A stretch of 64,000 bases of DNA from Burkholderiales bacterium (GTDB lineage: Bacteria; Pseudomonadota; Gammaproteobacteria; Burkholderiales; Burkholderiaceae_C). The notes beneath the pieces were generated by a model that searched no databases, was not told the origin of the DNA, and saw only the letters and a list, made by a program, of their open reading frames with translations. Positions 1-8,104 of the stretch are shown piece after piece. Within the stretch, counting starts at the first letter, position 1. Each line of letters starts with the position of its first letter. A program made the position numbers and the translations under genes. The DNA is taken from positions 496,001-560,000 of the forward strand of contig JADJDV010000007.1 of the NCBI GenBank assembly GCA_016702555.1, given 5' to 3'.

Positions 1-2
1 CC

Positions 3-197
3 GTCGACGGCCCGCCGCGCGCCCACGCAGTGCGCGTGCACCATGTCGAGTGCCAGCCCGAGCGCTGCACCGCGCGCGTGGTGTTCACCATCAAAGTGCC
101 CGGCAGCCGCCGCCAGGCCTGGGACGTCGACACCGTGCGCGACGAAACCTGGGTGCGCCAGGACGGCCAGTGGTGGTATGAGCGCAGCGGCCTGTAA
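3..197 (+). CDS. C-terminal part of an unknown protein (truncated by window edge)
   Basis: An open frame runs in from the left edge and stops at TAA 195-197. It encodes about 64 residues ending in WVRQDGQWWYERSGL. No start is visible, so only the C-terminus is present. The tail is charged and Trp-rich with no membrane segment, and looks like the end of a small soluble or periplasmic domain. Function is not recognised. The ATG at 43 opens another frame, which I take as a shadow because the frame described here shows the more natural amino-acid mix. Confidence 0.55.
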   Translation, partial: VDGPPRAHAVRVHHVECQPERCTARVVFTIKVPGSRRQAWDVDTVRDETWVRQDGQWWYERSGL

Positions 198-293
198 ACA
201 AGGGCAGCGCACCTGTGGAGGTGCGTCAAGCTGCCCCAGGCCGAAATGTCGTCGTATAACAACAACCAAAGCATCCCATACCCCAATCATTCA

Positions 294-322
294 TTGCACC
301 CCCCTGGGTGGCGTGCTAGGAT
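294..322 (+). promoter_or_regulatory. Candidate sigma70-type promoter of the S-layer-like gene
   Basis: TTGCAC (294-299) and TAGGAT (317-322) are separated by 17 bp, about 70 bp upstream of the ATG at 390. The surrounding AT-rich stretch is unusual for this GC-rich window. It would drive the codon-biased surface protein gene that follows. Seen by eye only. Confidence 0.45.
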
Positions 323-389
323 CGCACAGCGAAGTCAACAGGAATATGGTGACTCGCTCATCCACTTATCTCTACGAATGGAGTCATAT

Positions 390-2207
390 ATGAAGAGAAA
401 TGCTCTGGCACTGGGAGTCGCCGCAGCCATCGGCATGATTGGTGCCGCGCAGGCGCAGCCGATCGCAAACCCGAATGCGGGCACCCAGTTCAAGTTCGAC
501 CGCGACGCCGTCGGCCACGTGCTGATCGGTGAGCACGTCAGCGCCGCCAACGGCAATGGCACCAACATCAACATCGTCAACACCGACAGCTTGAACGGCA
601 AGGTGGTGAAGGTGCGCGTGCGCAGCGCCGTCAACTCCGACGACCTGTTCGACTTCACCCTGCTGATGTCGCCCAGCGACATGTGGACCGGTGTCATCAC
701 CACCAACCCCGCCACCGGCCGGGGCGCTCTGGTCACGCGTGACAAGAGCTGCACCCTGCCCAACATCGGCGGCGGCAAGTACAACGACTTCCTGACCATC
801 CGGCTGCCCGGCTCGCTGTCCGCCAGCGAACTGGCCGACTGGACGCGTGAAGGCTACGTCGAGATCCTGAACATGGCCGACATCCCGGGCCCTGGCACCA
901 CGGCCTACAAGGAGGATAATGCACGTACGGGTGACTCTACTCTCGACACGCAGAGCCAAGGTCGCCTGTTCAAGGCCGTCAAGCACGTCGACGGCGTCGC
1001 GCCCTGCGATGCGGGCGTCCTCAGCACCAGCGCTTATGGTAGCTACTTCAAGAATATCAAGGCGGCCAACGAGCGTGGTCTGGACTTCCCCACCGGCCGT
1101 CTGTTCGCCAACATGTCGCTGGTCAACGGCACCACCAACATGGCCTTCTCCAACGAGCTGTCGGCCATCCGCGTCACCGACAACAATGGCGTGAACGCCG
1201 CCGGCCACTTGGTCTGGTCGCCGCAGAACAAGGGTGCCATCGCGGGCGGTGCCGATAAGTGGACCTCCGATCCGCTGCATCGCTCGAGCCTCGTTGCTGG
1301 TGCCAACCGCATTCTGCTGCCTGGTCCGCTGGGCGGCATCAACATCGGCACTCTGTCCGTCGAGATCCCGCTGCCGCGCGTGCAGGCCTACGCCAACGAC
1401 ATGCCCGACCTGTCGTCGCCGTATATCGGCCCGGTGGGCAGCACCACGGCTCCGCTGAGCAGCGTGGGTGCCCTGATGCAGCAGCTGGCCGTCACCTCGG
1501 TGTCCAACGAGTTCTACAACAACCCGAGCTACGGTGGCGCCACCGACTGGACGCTGTCCAACCCGCTGCGCCGCTACCAGGTGGCGATGGACTACGAAGC
1601 CGACAACCTGCGTGACGATCTGGTCACCGCCTACGACGGTCGCGTGTATACGCTGCCCGCCGGGCTGCTGGGTGGTGGCACCGTGCCGACCAACTGGATC
1701 CAGTACTACGACCGCTACAACACCCAGCTGGACACCCGCCGCGGCAAGCGTGTCTGCGTGAAGACGCAGGGCATGGCGCAGTGGGACCGCGAGGAAACCA
1801 CCATCATCGACGGCTTCGATCTGTCGCCGTCGCTGCCGGGTGGCCTGAACTTCTGCGGTGAAGTGACGGTGCTGAACTTCGGTCCGGCCTTCCAGGCGAA
1901 CGGTGGGACCGCCGTGCTCGGCGCCCGTGCGGCGGTGTCGTCCGTCTCCACGCCGTTCACCGAGGGCTGGGCCAAGATCAACACCAGCAACCCGGCGACC
2001 AAAGCGGATGGCTCGCCCATGACGAACGAGGGGAGGGTTGTCACCCGCGGCCTGCCGCTGCTGGGCCACGCCTACATGAAGGCGGTGGGTGTGCCGGCTG
2101 CTGGCACGACCACCAACTACGGTCTGTCCTACATGCACCGTGTCGAGCGTAACGCGACCGCTGTGGCGCCGACCCCACTACAGTACACCAACAGTACACC
2201 ACAGTAG
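390..2207 (+). CDS. Secreted S-layer-like cell-surface protein
   Basis: The 605-residue product begins with a classical Sec signal peptide (MKRN, a hydrophobic core, then AAQAQ; cleavage near residue 23). The start at 390 is chosen because GGAG lies at 380-383 and the signal peptide begins there; upstream in-frame starts would spoil it. The mature protein is rich in Thr, Ser, Asn, Gly and short beta-type segments, with a handful of Cys, no transmembrane helix and no recognised catalytic motif. It resembles the S-layer / nanopod-type surface proteins of Comamonadaceae (NpdA of Delftia is the type I have in mind), but this is recalled resemblance, not a verified match. Arg and Gly codons are biased to CGT and GGT more than in neighbouring genes, as expected for a highly expressed protein. 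The gene has its own promoter candidate and a strong terminator, so it is probably monocistronic. Confidence 0.6.
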   Translation: MKRNALALGVAAAIGMIGAAQAQPIANPNAGTQFKFDRDAVGHVLIGEHVSAANGNGTNINIVNTDSLNGKVVKVRVRSAVNSDDLFDFTLLMSPSDMWTGVITTNPATGRGALVTRDKSCTLPNIGGGKYNDFLTIRLPGSLSASELADWTREGYVEILNMADIPGPGTTAYKEDNARTGDSTLDTQSQGRLFKAVKHVDGVAPCDAGVLSTSAYGSYFKNIKAANERGLDFPTGRLFANMSLVNGTTNMAFSNELSAIRVTDNNGVNAAGHLVWSPQNKGAIAGGADKWTSDPLHRSSLVAGANRILLPGPLGGINIGTLSVEIPLPRVQAYANDMPDLSSPYIGPVGSTTAPLSSVGALMQQLAVTSVSNEFYNNPSYGGATDWTLSNPLRRYQVAMDYEADNLRDDLVTAYDGRVYTLPAGLLGGGTVPTNWIQYYDRYNTQLDTRRGKRVCVKTQGMAQWDREETTIIDGFDLSPSLPGGLNFCGEVTVLNFGPAFQANGGTAVLGARAAVSSVSTPFTEGWAKINTSNPATKADGSPMTNEGRVVTRGLPLLGHAYMKAVGVPAAGTTTNYGLSYMHRVERNATAVAPTPLQYTNSTPQ

Positions 2208-2257
2208 AGTGAATCGCTCGCGGCGGCCGCTGATCCATCAGTGGTGTTGACCGACTG

Positions 2258-2285
2258 AAAACGGGGCTTCGGCCCCCGTTTTTTT
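2258..2285 (+). terminator. Rho-independent terminator after the surface protein gene
   Basis: An ACGGGG arm, a CTTCGGC loop region and a CCCCGT arm are followed by a run of eight T residues. It starts about 50 bp after the stop at 2207. Textbook intrinsic terminator, consistent with a strongly transcribed single-gene unit. Confidence 0.85.
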
Positions 2286-2432
2286 GTGCCTTGGCAAACC
2301 CTGGTGCGGCACATGTGTTGCGCGGTGTAAAGCGCCGCCCGGGCGGGCCGGAGACGCCGCGCGAGCAGCGTAAAATACAGGGCTTTCGGCGCGCGCAGGG
2401 CGCGCCCTGCTTTTTGGGATTCAAGGATTGAA

Positions 2433-3380
2433 ATGCTGTTGTTGAACAAGACTTCGAGGCTTCTTGCCGCCACGGTACTGGCGCTGGTGACGACGGGCGT
2501 GCAGGCGCAGCCGACGCCCGATTTGGTATTGATGGAAGGCGCCGGCCAGCGCATCACGCTGGGCGACGTGCAGGGCGCGCTGCTGCGCGTGCCGACGGCT
2601 CAGCGCCAGCAGTTGCTGGCCAACAAGGGCCAGCTGGCGATGCTGATCAACGATTTGTTCTCGCGCCGCGTGCTGGCGCAGCAGGCGCGTACGCGCGGGC
2701 TGGACAAGGGGGCGGACGTGGCGGCGCTGCGCCGGATTGCCGAGGAGGGGGCGCTGTCGGAGCTGGCGGTGCAGCAGATCGACGCCGACACCGCGCCCAG
2801 CGACAAGCAGCTGACCGAGCGCGCGCGCGCGATCTACAACAAGGACAGCAAGCCGTTCCAGCGCCCGGCGGGCACGCATACCAGCCATATCCTGATTCGT
2901 CAGGAAGGCGACAAGGAAGCCGCGCGCAAGCGCGCCGAGGAGGTGCTGGCCAAGGTGAAGGCCGGTGGTGATTTCATGGCGCTGGCGCAGCAGTTCTCGG
3001 AAGACCCGGGCTCGGCGGTGCGCGGCGGTGACCTGGGCTTTTATTCACAAGGCCGCGTGGTCAAGCCGTTCGAGGACGCGGTGGCCAAGCTGAAGCCGGG
3101 CGAGACCTCGGGCCTGGTGGAGTCCGAGTTTGGCTTCCACATCATCCGCCTGCACGAGCGGCGCGCCGCCGGCGTGGCGCCCTTCGAGGAAGTGCGCCCG
3201 ATGCTGGAGGCGCGCGTGCGCGGCGAACTGGCCGAAGAGGGCCGTCAGCGCGAGCTGCAGAAACTGATGAAGGACGCCCTGATCAAGGGCGACGCGCTGG
3301 ATCAGGTGGTCAAGGCCAACGCGCCGGCGCAGCCGGCGCCCACCAGCGCCCCGGCGGCGAAGGCGAGCGCGGCCAAATGA
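2433..3380 (+). CDS. Parvulin-type peptidyl-prolyl isomerase (PpiC/SurA family), exported
   Basis: The 315-residue product has an N-terminal signal peptide (cleavage near VQAQ, residue 26), a helical N-terminal chaperone-like region, and a parvulin domain around residues 145-240. That domain carries the HILIR start and the motifs FSEDPGSAVRGGDLG and FGFHIIRLHE typical of periplasmic PpiC/SurA enzymes. The C-terminus is an Ala/Pro-rich tail. Role: cis-trans isomerisation of prolyl bonds and folding of periplasmic or outer-membrane proteins. AAGGAT precedes the ATG. Its last four bases (ATGA, 3377-3380) are also the start of the ABC permease gene, so translation of the two is coupled. That is an unusual partner for a PPIase. 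Confidence 0.88.
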   Translation: MLLLNKTSRLLAATVLALVTTGVQAQPTPDLVLMEGAGQRITLGDVQGALLRVPTAQRQQLLANKGQLAMLINDLFSRRVLAQQARTRGLDKGADVAALRRIAEEGALSELAVQQIDADTAPSDKQLTERARAIYNKDSKPFQRPAGTHTSHILIRQEGDKEAARKRAEEVLAKVKAGGDFMALAQQFSEDPGSAVRGGDLGFYSQGRVVKPFEDAVAKLKPGETSGLVESEFGFHIIRLHERRAAGVAPFEEVRPMLEARVRGELAEEGRQRELQKLMKDALIKGDALDQVVKANAPAQPAPTSAPAAKASAAK

Positions 3381-4219
3381 GCCACCGCCTGGCGCCGGCG
3401 CCCGCGGGCGTCTGGTCGCTGGCGGAACTGGCGCGCCAGTTGCGCGGCCTGTGGCGCGCGCGCCAGTTGCTATGGACGCTGACGCAGCGCGAGGTGGTGG
3501 CGCGCCACGCGGGCACGGCGTTCGGCGCGCTGTGGGCCTATGCGCAGCCGCTGCTGACGCTGGCGGCCTATGTGCTGGTGTTCGACATCGTGTTCGCGAT
3601 GCGGCTGGGGCCGAACTCGCCGACGCCGCGCGTGGGCCTGTTTCTGGTGGTGGGCGCGCTGCCCTGGATGGCGTTCTGCGACGGCCTGAACCGCGGCATG
3701 GGCAGCCTGATCGAGGCCGGCGGCCTGCTGCAGAAGAACGCGCTGCCGCCGGGCCTGTTCCCGCTGCGCGCGGTGCTGGCCAGCGCCGTGATCTACGCGC
3801 CGCTGATGCTGCTGCTGGTGCTGGCCTACACGCCGCAGCACGGGCTGGCGCCGGCGGTGCTGGCGGTGCTGCCGCTGCTGGTGGCGCAGTGGTTGCTGTG
3901 CGCGCTGCTGGCCTGGGTGCTGGCAATCTGCACCGCGGCGCTGCGCGACACGGCGCAGGTGGTGACCTTTCTGCTGTCGCTGGGCATCTTTCTGTCGCCG
4001 GTGCTGTTCCCGATCGAGCAGTTTCCGGCCGGCGCGCGCTGGGTGCTGTGGTTGAACCCGATGACGGCGCCGATCCTGGGCTTCCAGCAGGTGCTGCTGG
4101 CGGGGCAGTGGCCAACGCCGAGCCTGTGGCTGGTGATGGCGGGCTGGCTGCTGGGCACGGCGCTGCTGCTCAGCCTGTTGCTGCGGCGCAGCCGCGACCA
4201 GCTGGTGGACTGGCTGTGA
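3377..4219 (+). CDS. wzm: ABC-2 type polysaccharide exporter permease (Wzm-like)
   Basis: The 280-residue inner-membrane protein has a cytoplasmic N-terminus followed by about six hydrophobic segments, as in Wzm/KpsM/TagG permeases. The early motif LTQREVVARHAGTAFGALWA is the family hallmark (the amphipathic element before TM1), and LFPIEQFPAGARWVLWLNPM near residue 215-235 is the conserved re-entrant region before the last helices. With the ATPase encoded next it would flip a lipid-linked glycan across the inner membrane. It overlaps its upstream gene by ATGA and its downstream gene by GTGA, so the three form one operon. Confidence 0.88.
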   Translation: MSHRLAPAPAGVWSLAELARQLRGLWRARQLLWTLTQREVVARHAGTAFGALWAYAQPLLTLAAYVLVFDIVFAMRLGPNSPTPRVGLFLVVGALPWMAFCDGLNRGMGSLIEAGGLLQKNALPPGLFPLRAVLASAVIYAPLMLLLVLAYTPQHGLAPAVLAVLPLLVAQWLLCALLAWVLAICTAALRDTAQVVTFLLSLGIFLSPVLFPIEQFPAGARWVLWLNPMTAPILGFQQVLLAGQWPTPSLWLVMAGWLLGTALLLSLLLRRSRDQLVDWL

Positions 4220-5529
4220 ACGCGCGCCATTCCGAGGACGCGCTGGCGCCGCCGGCCAGCGCGGCGGCTGAGCGGGTGCTGGTGCTGGCCGGCATCGGCA
4301 AGGCCTACCAGGTCTACGCCTCGCCGCGCCAGCGCCTGAAGGCCTTGCTGCTGGGGCGCGGCGGCAGCCAGCACTGGGTGCTGCGCGACATTTCGCTGAC
4401 GCTGGACCAGGGCCAGTGCATCGGCGTGGTGGGCGACAACGGCGCCGGCAAGAGTTCGCTGCTGAAGCTGATCGCCGGCACCTTGCAGCCGACCGAAGGG
4501 CTGATGCGGCGCCAGGGGCGGGTGACGGCGATCCTGGAGCTGGGGGCGGGTTTTCACCCCGAGTTCACGGGACGCGAGAACCTGTTCTACGGCGGCCAGC
4601 TGATCGGCCTGTCGGAGGCCGAGATCGCGGCGCTGGCCGACAGCATCATCGAGTTCTCGGAGCTGGGCGAGGCGATCGACCGGCCGGTGAAGGCGTATTC
4701 GTCGGGCATGACGGTGCGGCTGGCGTTCGCGCTGGTGACGGCGGTGCCGCCGCAGGTGCTGATCATCGATGAGGCGCTGGCGGTGGGCGACCAGCATTTC
4801 CAGAAGAAGTGCATCGAGCGCATCGAGTCGTTCCGCCGTGCCGGCTGCGCCATTCTGTTCTGCTCGCACAGCATGTACCACATCCGGCGCCTGTGCGACC
4901 GCGCGGTGTGGCTGGACAAGGGCGCGGTGCGCGCCATCGGCGAGACCGAAAGCGTGGTGAGCGCCTACGAGGCGCATTCGCGCGCCCAGGATGCGCGGCT
5001 GAAGACCAGCGCGCCGGTGGTGGCACCTGCACCGGCCCTGGCGGGGGCGGACGAGGTGCCGGTGCCGGGCGCGGACGTGGTGGATGCGGGCGAGGCGCTG
5101 GCGCCCGCCGCGCCCCCGGTGGCGACAGCGCACGCGGAGATCGTGTCTTTCGAGGTGGCGCACCTGAACGACGACAAGGTGCCGCTGCTGACGCACCCGG
5201 ACCTGGTGGTGACCATGCGCGCACGGGTCGCGGGCGAGGAACGCCCGAATTTCGGCCTGATGATCGAGCAGCTGCATGGCGTCGGCATCACCTCGATCAC
5301 CACGCACAGCGATGGCGTGGAGCCGGTGCGCGAGGCGGACGGCCTGTGGCGCGCCACGGTGACGTTTCCGCAGCTGCCACTGCATTCGGGCGAGTACGTG
5401 CTGAGCCCGTTCCTGTTCGATTCGGCGGGTCTGGTGGTGTACGAGGAGCGCATCGGCTATTTCCCGTTCCGGGTGGAGTACCCGACGCCGGTGCCAGGCC
5501 TGGTGCGCCTGCCGCACCACTGGGACTAG
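4216..5529 (+). CDS. wzt: ABC polysaccharide exporter ATPase with Wzt-type C-terminal glycan-binding domain
   Basis: The GTG start at 4216 overlaps the permease stop (GTGA) and gives 437 residues. Walker A is GDNGAGKS (73-80), the signature is YSSGMTVRL, and Walker B is VLIIDEALAVGD. The nucleotide-binding domain ends near residue 245. An Ala/Pro/Val-rich linker follows (about 255-305), then a beta-rich domain of about 130 residues to the C-terminus. In Wzt of E. coli O8/O9a such a C-terminal domain recognises the modified non-reducing end of the O-antigen before export. The extension here has the right size and place, so substrate-specific recognition is inferred. Pairing with the methyltransferase fusion at 8105-12196 fits that idea. 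A repeat element begins on the last base of the stop codon. Confidence 0.87.
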   Translation: MNARHSEDALAPPASAAAERVLVLAGIGKAYQVYASPRQRLKALLLGRGGSQHWVLRDISLTLDQGQCIGVVGDNGAGKSSLLKLIAGTLQPTEGLMRRQGRVTAILELGAGFHPEFTGRENLFYGGQLIGLSEAEIAALADSIIEFSELGEAIDRPVKAYSSGMTVRLAFALVTAVPPQVLIIDEALAVGDQHFQKKCIERIESFRRAGCAILFCSHSMYHIRRLCDRAVWLDKGAVRAIGETESVVSAYEAHSRAQDARLKTSAPVVAPAPALAGADEVPVPGADVVDAGEALAPAAPPVATAHAEIVSFEVAHLNDDKVPLLTHPDLVVTMRARVAGEERPNFGLMIEQLHGVGITSITTHSDGVEPVREADGLWRATVTFPQLPLHSGEYVLSPFLFDSAGLVVYEERIGYFPFRVEYPTPVPGLVRLPHHWD

Positions 5530-5744
5530 GGCCTGCTAACGCTATTCTTGACGCATGAGTAATTCCAGTTCCACTTCAAGGCGCCATGAATTCCGTCATT
5601 CCCGCGCAGGCGAATTCCGTCATTCCCGCGCAGGCGGGAATCCAGTAGAAGCGTTGGTTCAGAGTCTGGATCCCCGCCTGCGCGGGGATGACAGGGATGG
5701 ATGCTTTGAGCTGGAAACGGAATAAGAGTAGCGTTAACAGGCCC
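5529..5744. mobile_element. MITE-like element with about 21-bp terminal inverted repeats
   Basis: The left end (5529-5549) starts GGGCCTGCTAACGCTATTC. The right end (5724-5744), read on the minus strand, starts GGGCCTGTTAACGCTACTC, giving 21 bp with two mismatches. Further inside, weaker complementarity continues (TTCCAGTTCC against the minus-strand reading of GGAAAC). The 216-bp element has no gene and encloses a separate REP-type palindrome (5588-5692). No clear target-site duplication is visible. The left end overlaps the wzt stop codon, and the right end lies 19 bp before the next ATG, so the element fills the whole intergenic space. Confidence 0.6.
5588..5692. repeat. REP-type palindrome copy 1, with a tandem 24-bp duplication of its left arm
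   Basis: The left arm 5619-5645 (GTCATTCCCGCG...) and right arm 5666-5692 (CTGGATCCCCGC...) are complementary over 27 bp with two mismatches, around a 20-bp loop. Bases 5588-5611 are repeated exactly at 5612-5635, duplicating the outer part of the left arm. A second copy of this repeat lies at 22147-22220. It is nested inside the MITE-like element. Confidence 0.75.
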
Positions 5745-5763
5745 CGATGCACGGCAGGCGGTG

Positions 5764-6672
5764 ATGGACGGGCGTTGGGACGCGAGGCGCCATGCGCTGC
5801 GGGTGCAGGGGCGCGACTTGCTGCAACTGTGGCTGCTGCCGGGGCTGGCGGCGGTGCTGCCCTGGCGCTGGTGTTTCGCGCTGTACCGCCGGCTGGCGCG
5901 CTGGCCCTGGCTGTACCGGGCCGAGGTGGAGGCGGCGCTGGCGGGTGCGCAACAGCGCGGTTGGCTGGCGCCGGCCGAGGCGGCGCGCTGGGCGACCGAG
6001 CGGCGCCTGGTGAGCCTGGTCGATCACGCGGATTTCTTTCTTTCCCGCACGCGTGGCGACGGCTGGCTGCGCCGCCACGTGGAGGTGCGCGGGCAGTGGC
6101 CGGCGCCGGAGCAGCCGGCGATTCTGTGCACCTTTCACTGGGGCGCGGGCACCTGGGCGCTGCGCCATGCGCGCCTGGCGGGCATGCAGGCGCACATGCT
6201 GGTGGCAGGGCTGGACAGCCCGGCCTACCGGGGGCGGCCAGTCATGTTTGCCTACGGACGTCGGCGCGTGGCGATGATCGCGCGCGAGCTGGGGCAGCCG
6301 ACGCTGGACACCTCGGCGCCGCTGCGGGTGCTGCTGGATTGCCTGCAGCAGCAGCACCAGGTGATGGTGGTGCTGGACGTGCCGGCCGACGAGGTGAGCG
6401 CCAGTTGCGAGGTGCAGTTGCTGGGCGCGCCGGCGCGCATGCCGCGGGCACTGCTGCGGCTGGCGGTGCAGCGGCAGCTGCCGGTGGTGGTGTTTCTGTG
6501 CGGCATCGACCTGGCGACGGGGCGGCGCTGGATCGACATCCAGCCGCTGCCCTTGCACGACAACGTGCCGGTGCTGGCGGCCGATCTGTTCGGCCGGCTG
6601 GACGCAGCGATCCGCGGCCAGCCGACGCTGTGGCACTTCTGGGGCCAGGCGGCGCGCTTCTGGGGGTCGTAA
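5764..6672 (+). CDS. LpxL/HtrB-like acyltransferase with an atypical active-site motif
   Basis: The 302-residue basic protein has one amphipathic/hydrophobic N-terminal segment (about residues 18-50), and the overall layout resembles lysophospholipid / Kdo-dependent acyltransferases that act on lipid A precursors at the inner membrane. ATG 5764 is taken; GTG 5761 is one codon upstream. In the usual HxxxxD/E position the sequence is HWGAGT (H125-T130), so the acidic residue is missing. Either another residue takes over or the protein has a different reaction, for example acylation of a polysaccharide or glycolipid made by the surrounding cluster. It sits between the exporter genes and the glycosyltransferase block and converges on the methyltransferase gene that ends at 6690. 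Family assignment is moderately sure; substrate is unknown. Confidence 0.6.
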   Translation: MDGRWDARRHALRVQGRDLLQLWLLPGLAAVLPWRWCFALYRRLARWPWLYRAEVEAALAGAQQRGWLAPAEAARWATERRLVSLVDHADFFLSRTRGDGWLRRHVEVRGQWPAPEQPAILCTFHWGAGTWALRHARLAGMQAHMLVAGLDSPAYRGRPVMFAYGRRRVAMIARELGQPTLDTSAPLRVLLDCLQQQHQVMVVLDVPADEVSASCEVQLLGAPARMPRALLRLAVQRQLPVVVFLCGIDLATGRRWIDIQPLPLHDNVPVLAADLFGRLDAAIRGQPTLWHFWGQAARFWGS

Positions 6673-6689
6673 GCAGCGCGCAGGCAGGA

Positions 6690-8057
6690 TCAGGCGGCGG
6701 CTAGGCCGGCATGGCCCGTGGACTTGTGGGCGACGACCACGAAACCGGGCAGCGGCTGGCCTCCTTCCATGCGCAGTTGCTCAAGGTGCTCGATGCGGAT
6801 GTCGTCGAAGCCGGCCTGGCGGCACAGTTGCTCGACGTGCGAGGCCTTGTGGGCGTAGCGATTGGAGGCGCTGCGCAGCACCAGATCGGCCTCGTCCTCG
6901 GCGGCGGTCTCGCAGCTGAAGATGAAGTGGCCACCGGGCTTGAGGATGCGCCAGGCGTTGGGGATCACTTCACCGAGATCACCGACGTAGATCAGCACGT
7001 CGTTGCAGGCGATGGCCTCGTAGTGATCGGACGGGGTTTCGCGCAGGGCGTCGAGCACGTTGACGTGGTGCAGGCGTGAGTACAGCCGGGTTCGCGCGGC
7101 CTGCTCGAGCATTTTCTCGGACAGATCGACGCCAATGATGTGGCCCTCGATCGGACCCAGAAATATCGCCAGCAGACCCGTGCCGCAGCCGAGGTCGAGC
7201 AGGTTGAACTTGCGGTCGGGGTAAAGCTCGAGCAGGCGTTGGGCGACCAGCTCGGGCACACGGTACTTCAGGCCGCGCACCAGGTGCAGGTCGAAGCGGC
7301 CAGCGTAGCCGTCGAACAGGTTGGCGACGATTTCCTCCGGCTGGGTGGCCGGGGTTTCGCCATAGGCGATGGCGCGCTGGTACTGATAGCGTGGGTTGTC
7401 GGGTTCGAGCGCCAGCAGGGCGTCGGCGTGCTGGCGGTGCAGTCCGGTGTCGCCGAGCGCGGCAGCGCAGGCCAGCGCGCCCTGGTGCGCGCCCGGGCTG
7501 TCGGGCAATTCTTCCAGCAGGCGCGCGAACAGCGGCTGGGCCTGCGCGTGCTGGCCAGTGCGGACCAGCTGCTGGGCCACTTCGTAGCGCAGCAGTTGCG
7601 CGCCGGGCAGTGTCATGCGGTCTTCGGGCACCAGCGCCAGCGCGGTGCGCGCCCATTCAAGCGCCTGCTCGGCGTTGGAGGCCGCATTGGCGACGGCGAT
7701 CGCGCGGCTGAGCACTTCCAGGTCGTCGGGAGCCAGTGCGACCGCCTTGCGCGCCTGCTCCAGCGCCTCGGTGTGCTGCTGCTGGCGCGACAGCACGAAG
7801 GCGAGCTCCATGACGGACACGGGCCATTCGGGGCTGAGCGCGACAGCGCGTTGCACCGCCTGCAATTCGCCTTGCGGGTTGTTGGCGGCGCGCGCCAGCT
7901 TGGCACCAAGCAGCAAGGGGCGCGGATCGTGCGGGTCGCGCCGGTGGGTGGTGTTGAGCAGTTTGCCGGCTTGCGGCAGCTTGCCCGTGGCGATCAACTG
8001 ATCGATGCGCACGAGTTGCTGGGTGAAGGCGTCGGTGGGAATGGTGCGGATGGTCAT
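6690..8057 (-). CDS. TPR-repeat protein fused to a SAM-dependent methyltransferase
   Basis: The 455-residue product has about 220 N-terminal residues made of TPR-like helix pairs (for example the repeats around ALEQARKAVALAPDD and ALEWARTALALVPED). A class I methyltransferase domain follows with the SAM-binding motif LLDLGCGTGLLAIFLG (about residue 288) and the post-I motif IIGVDLSEKMLEQA. The final part, LKPGGHFIFSCET, is the typical strand 5 region. No signal peptide is present, so it is cytoplasmic. Its start lies 47 bp behind the stop of the big glycosyltransferase fusion on the same strand, so the two are probably co-transcribed. It may methylate a sugar or lipid-linked intermediate, with the TPRs as a docking scaffold; that is inference. 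Methyltransferases of this TPR type are also found acting on proteins. Confidence 0.75.
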   Translation of the reverse strand: MTIRTIPTDAFTQQLVRIDQLIATGKLPQAGKLLNTTHRRDPHDPRPLLLGAKLARAANNPQGELQAVQRAVALSPEWPVSVMELAFVLSRQQQHTEALEQARKAVALAPDDLEVLSRAIAVANAASNAEQALEWARTALALVPEDRMTLPGAQLLRYEVAQQLVRTGQHAQAQPLFARLLEELPDSPGAHQGALACAAALGDTGLHRQHADALLALEPDNPRYQYQRAIAYGETPATQPEEIVANLFDGYAGRFDLHLVRGLKYRVPELVAQRLLELYPDRKFNLLDLGCGTGLLAIFLGPIEGHIIGVDLSEKMLEQAARTRLYSRLHHVNVLDALRETPSDHYEAIACNDVLIYVGDLGEVIPNAWRILKPGGHFIFSCETAAEDEADLVLRSASNRYAHKASHVEQLCRQAGFDDIRIEHLEQLRMEGGQPLPGFVVVAHKSTGHAGLAAA

Positions 8058-8104
8058 GTCGGATGGTCGTGCGGCGGGCGGCTGAATGGACGCCGGAGGA
8101 GTGT

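Noticed and set aside
384..2138. 584-codon minus-strand frame opposite the S-layer-like gene
   Set aside because: The plus strand has signal peptide, ribosome binding site, promoter and terminator. The minus frame has none and is Arg/Gln/Val/His-rich.
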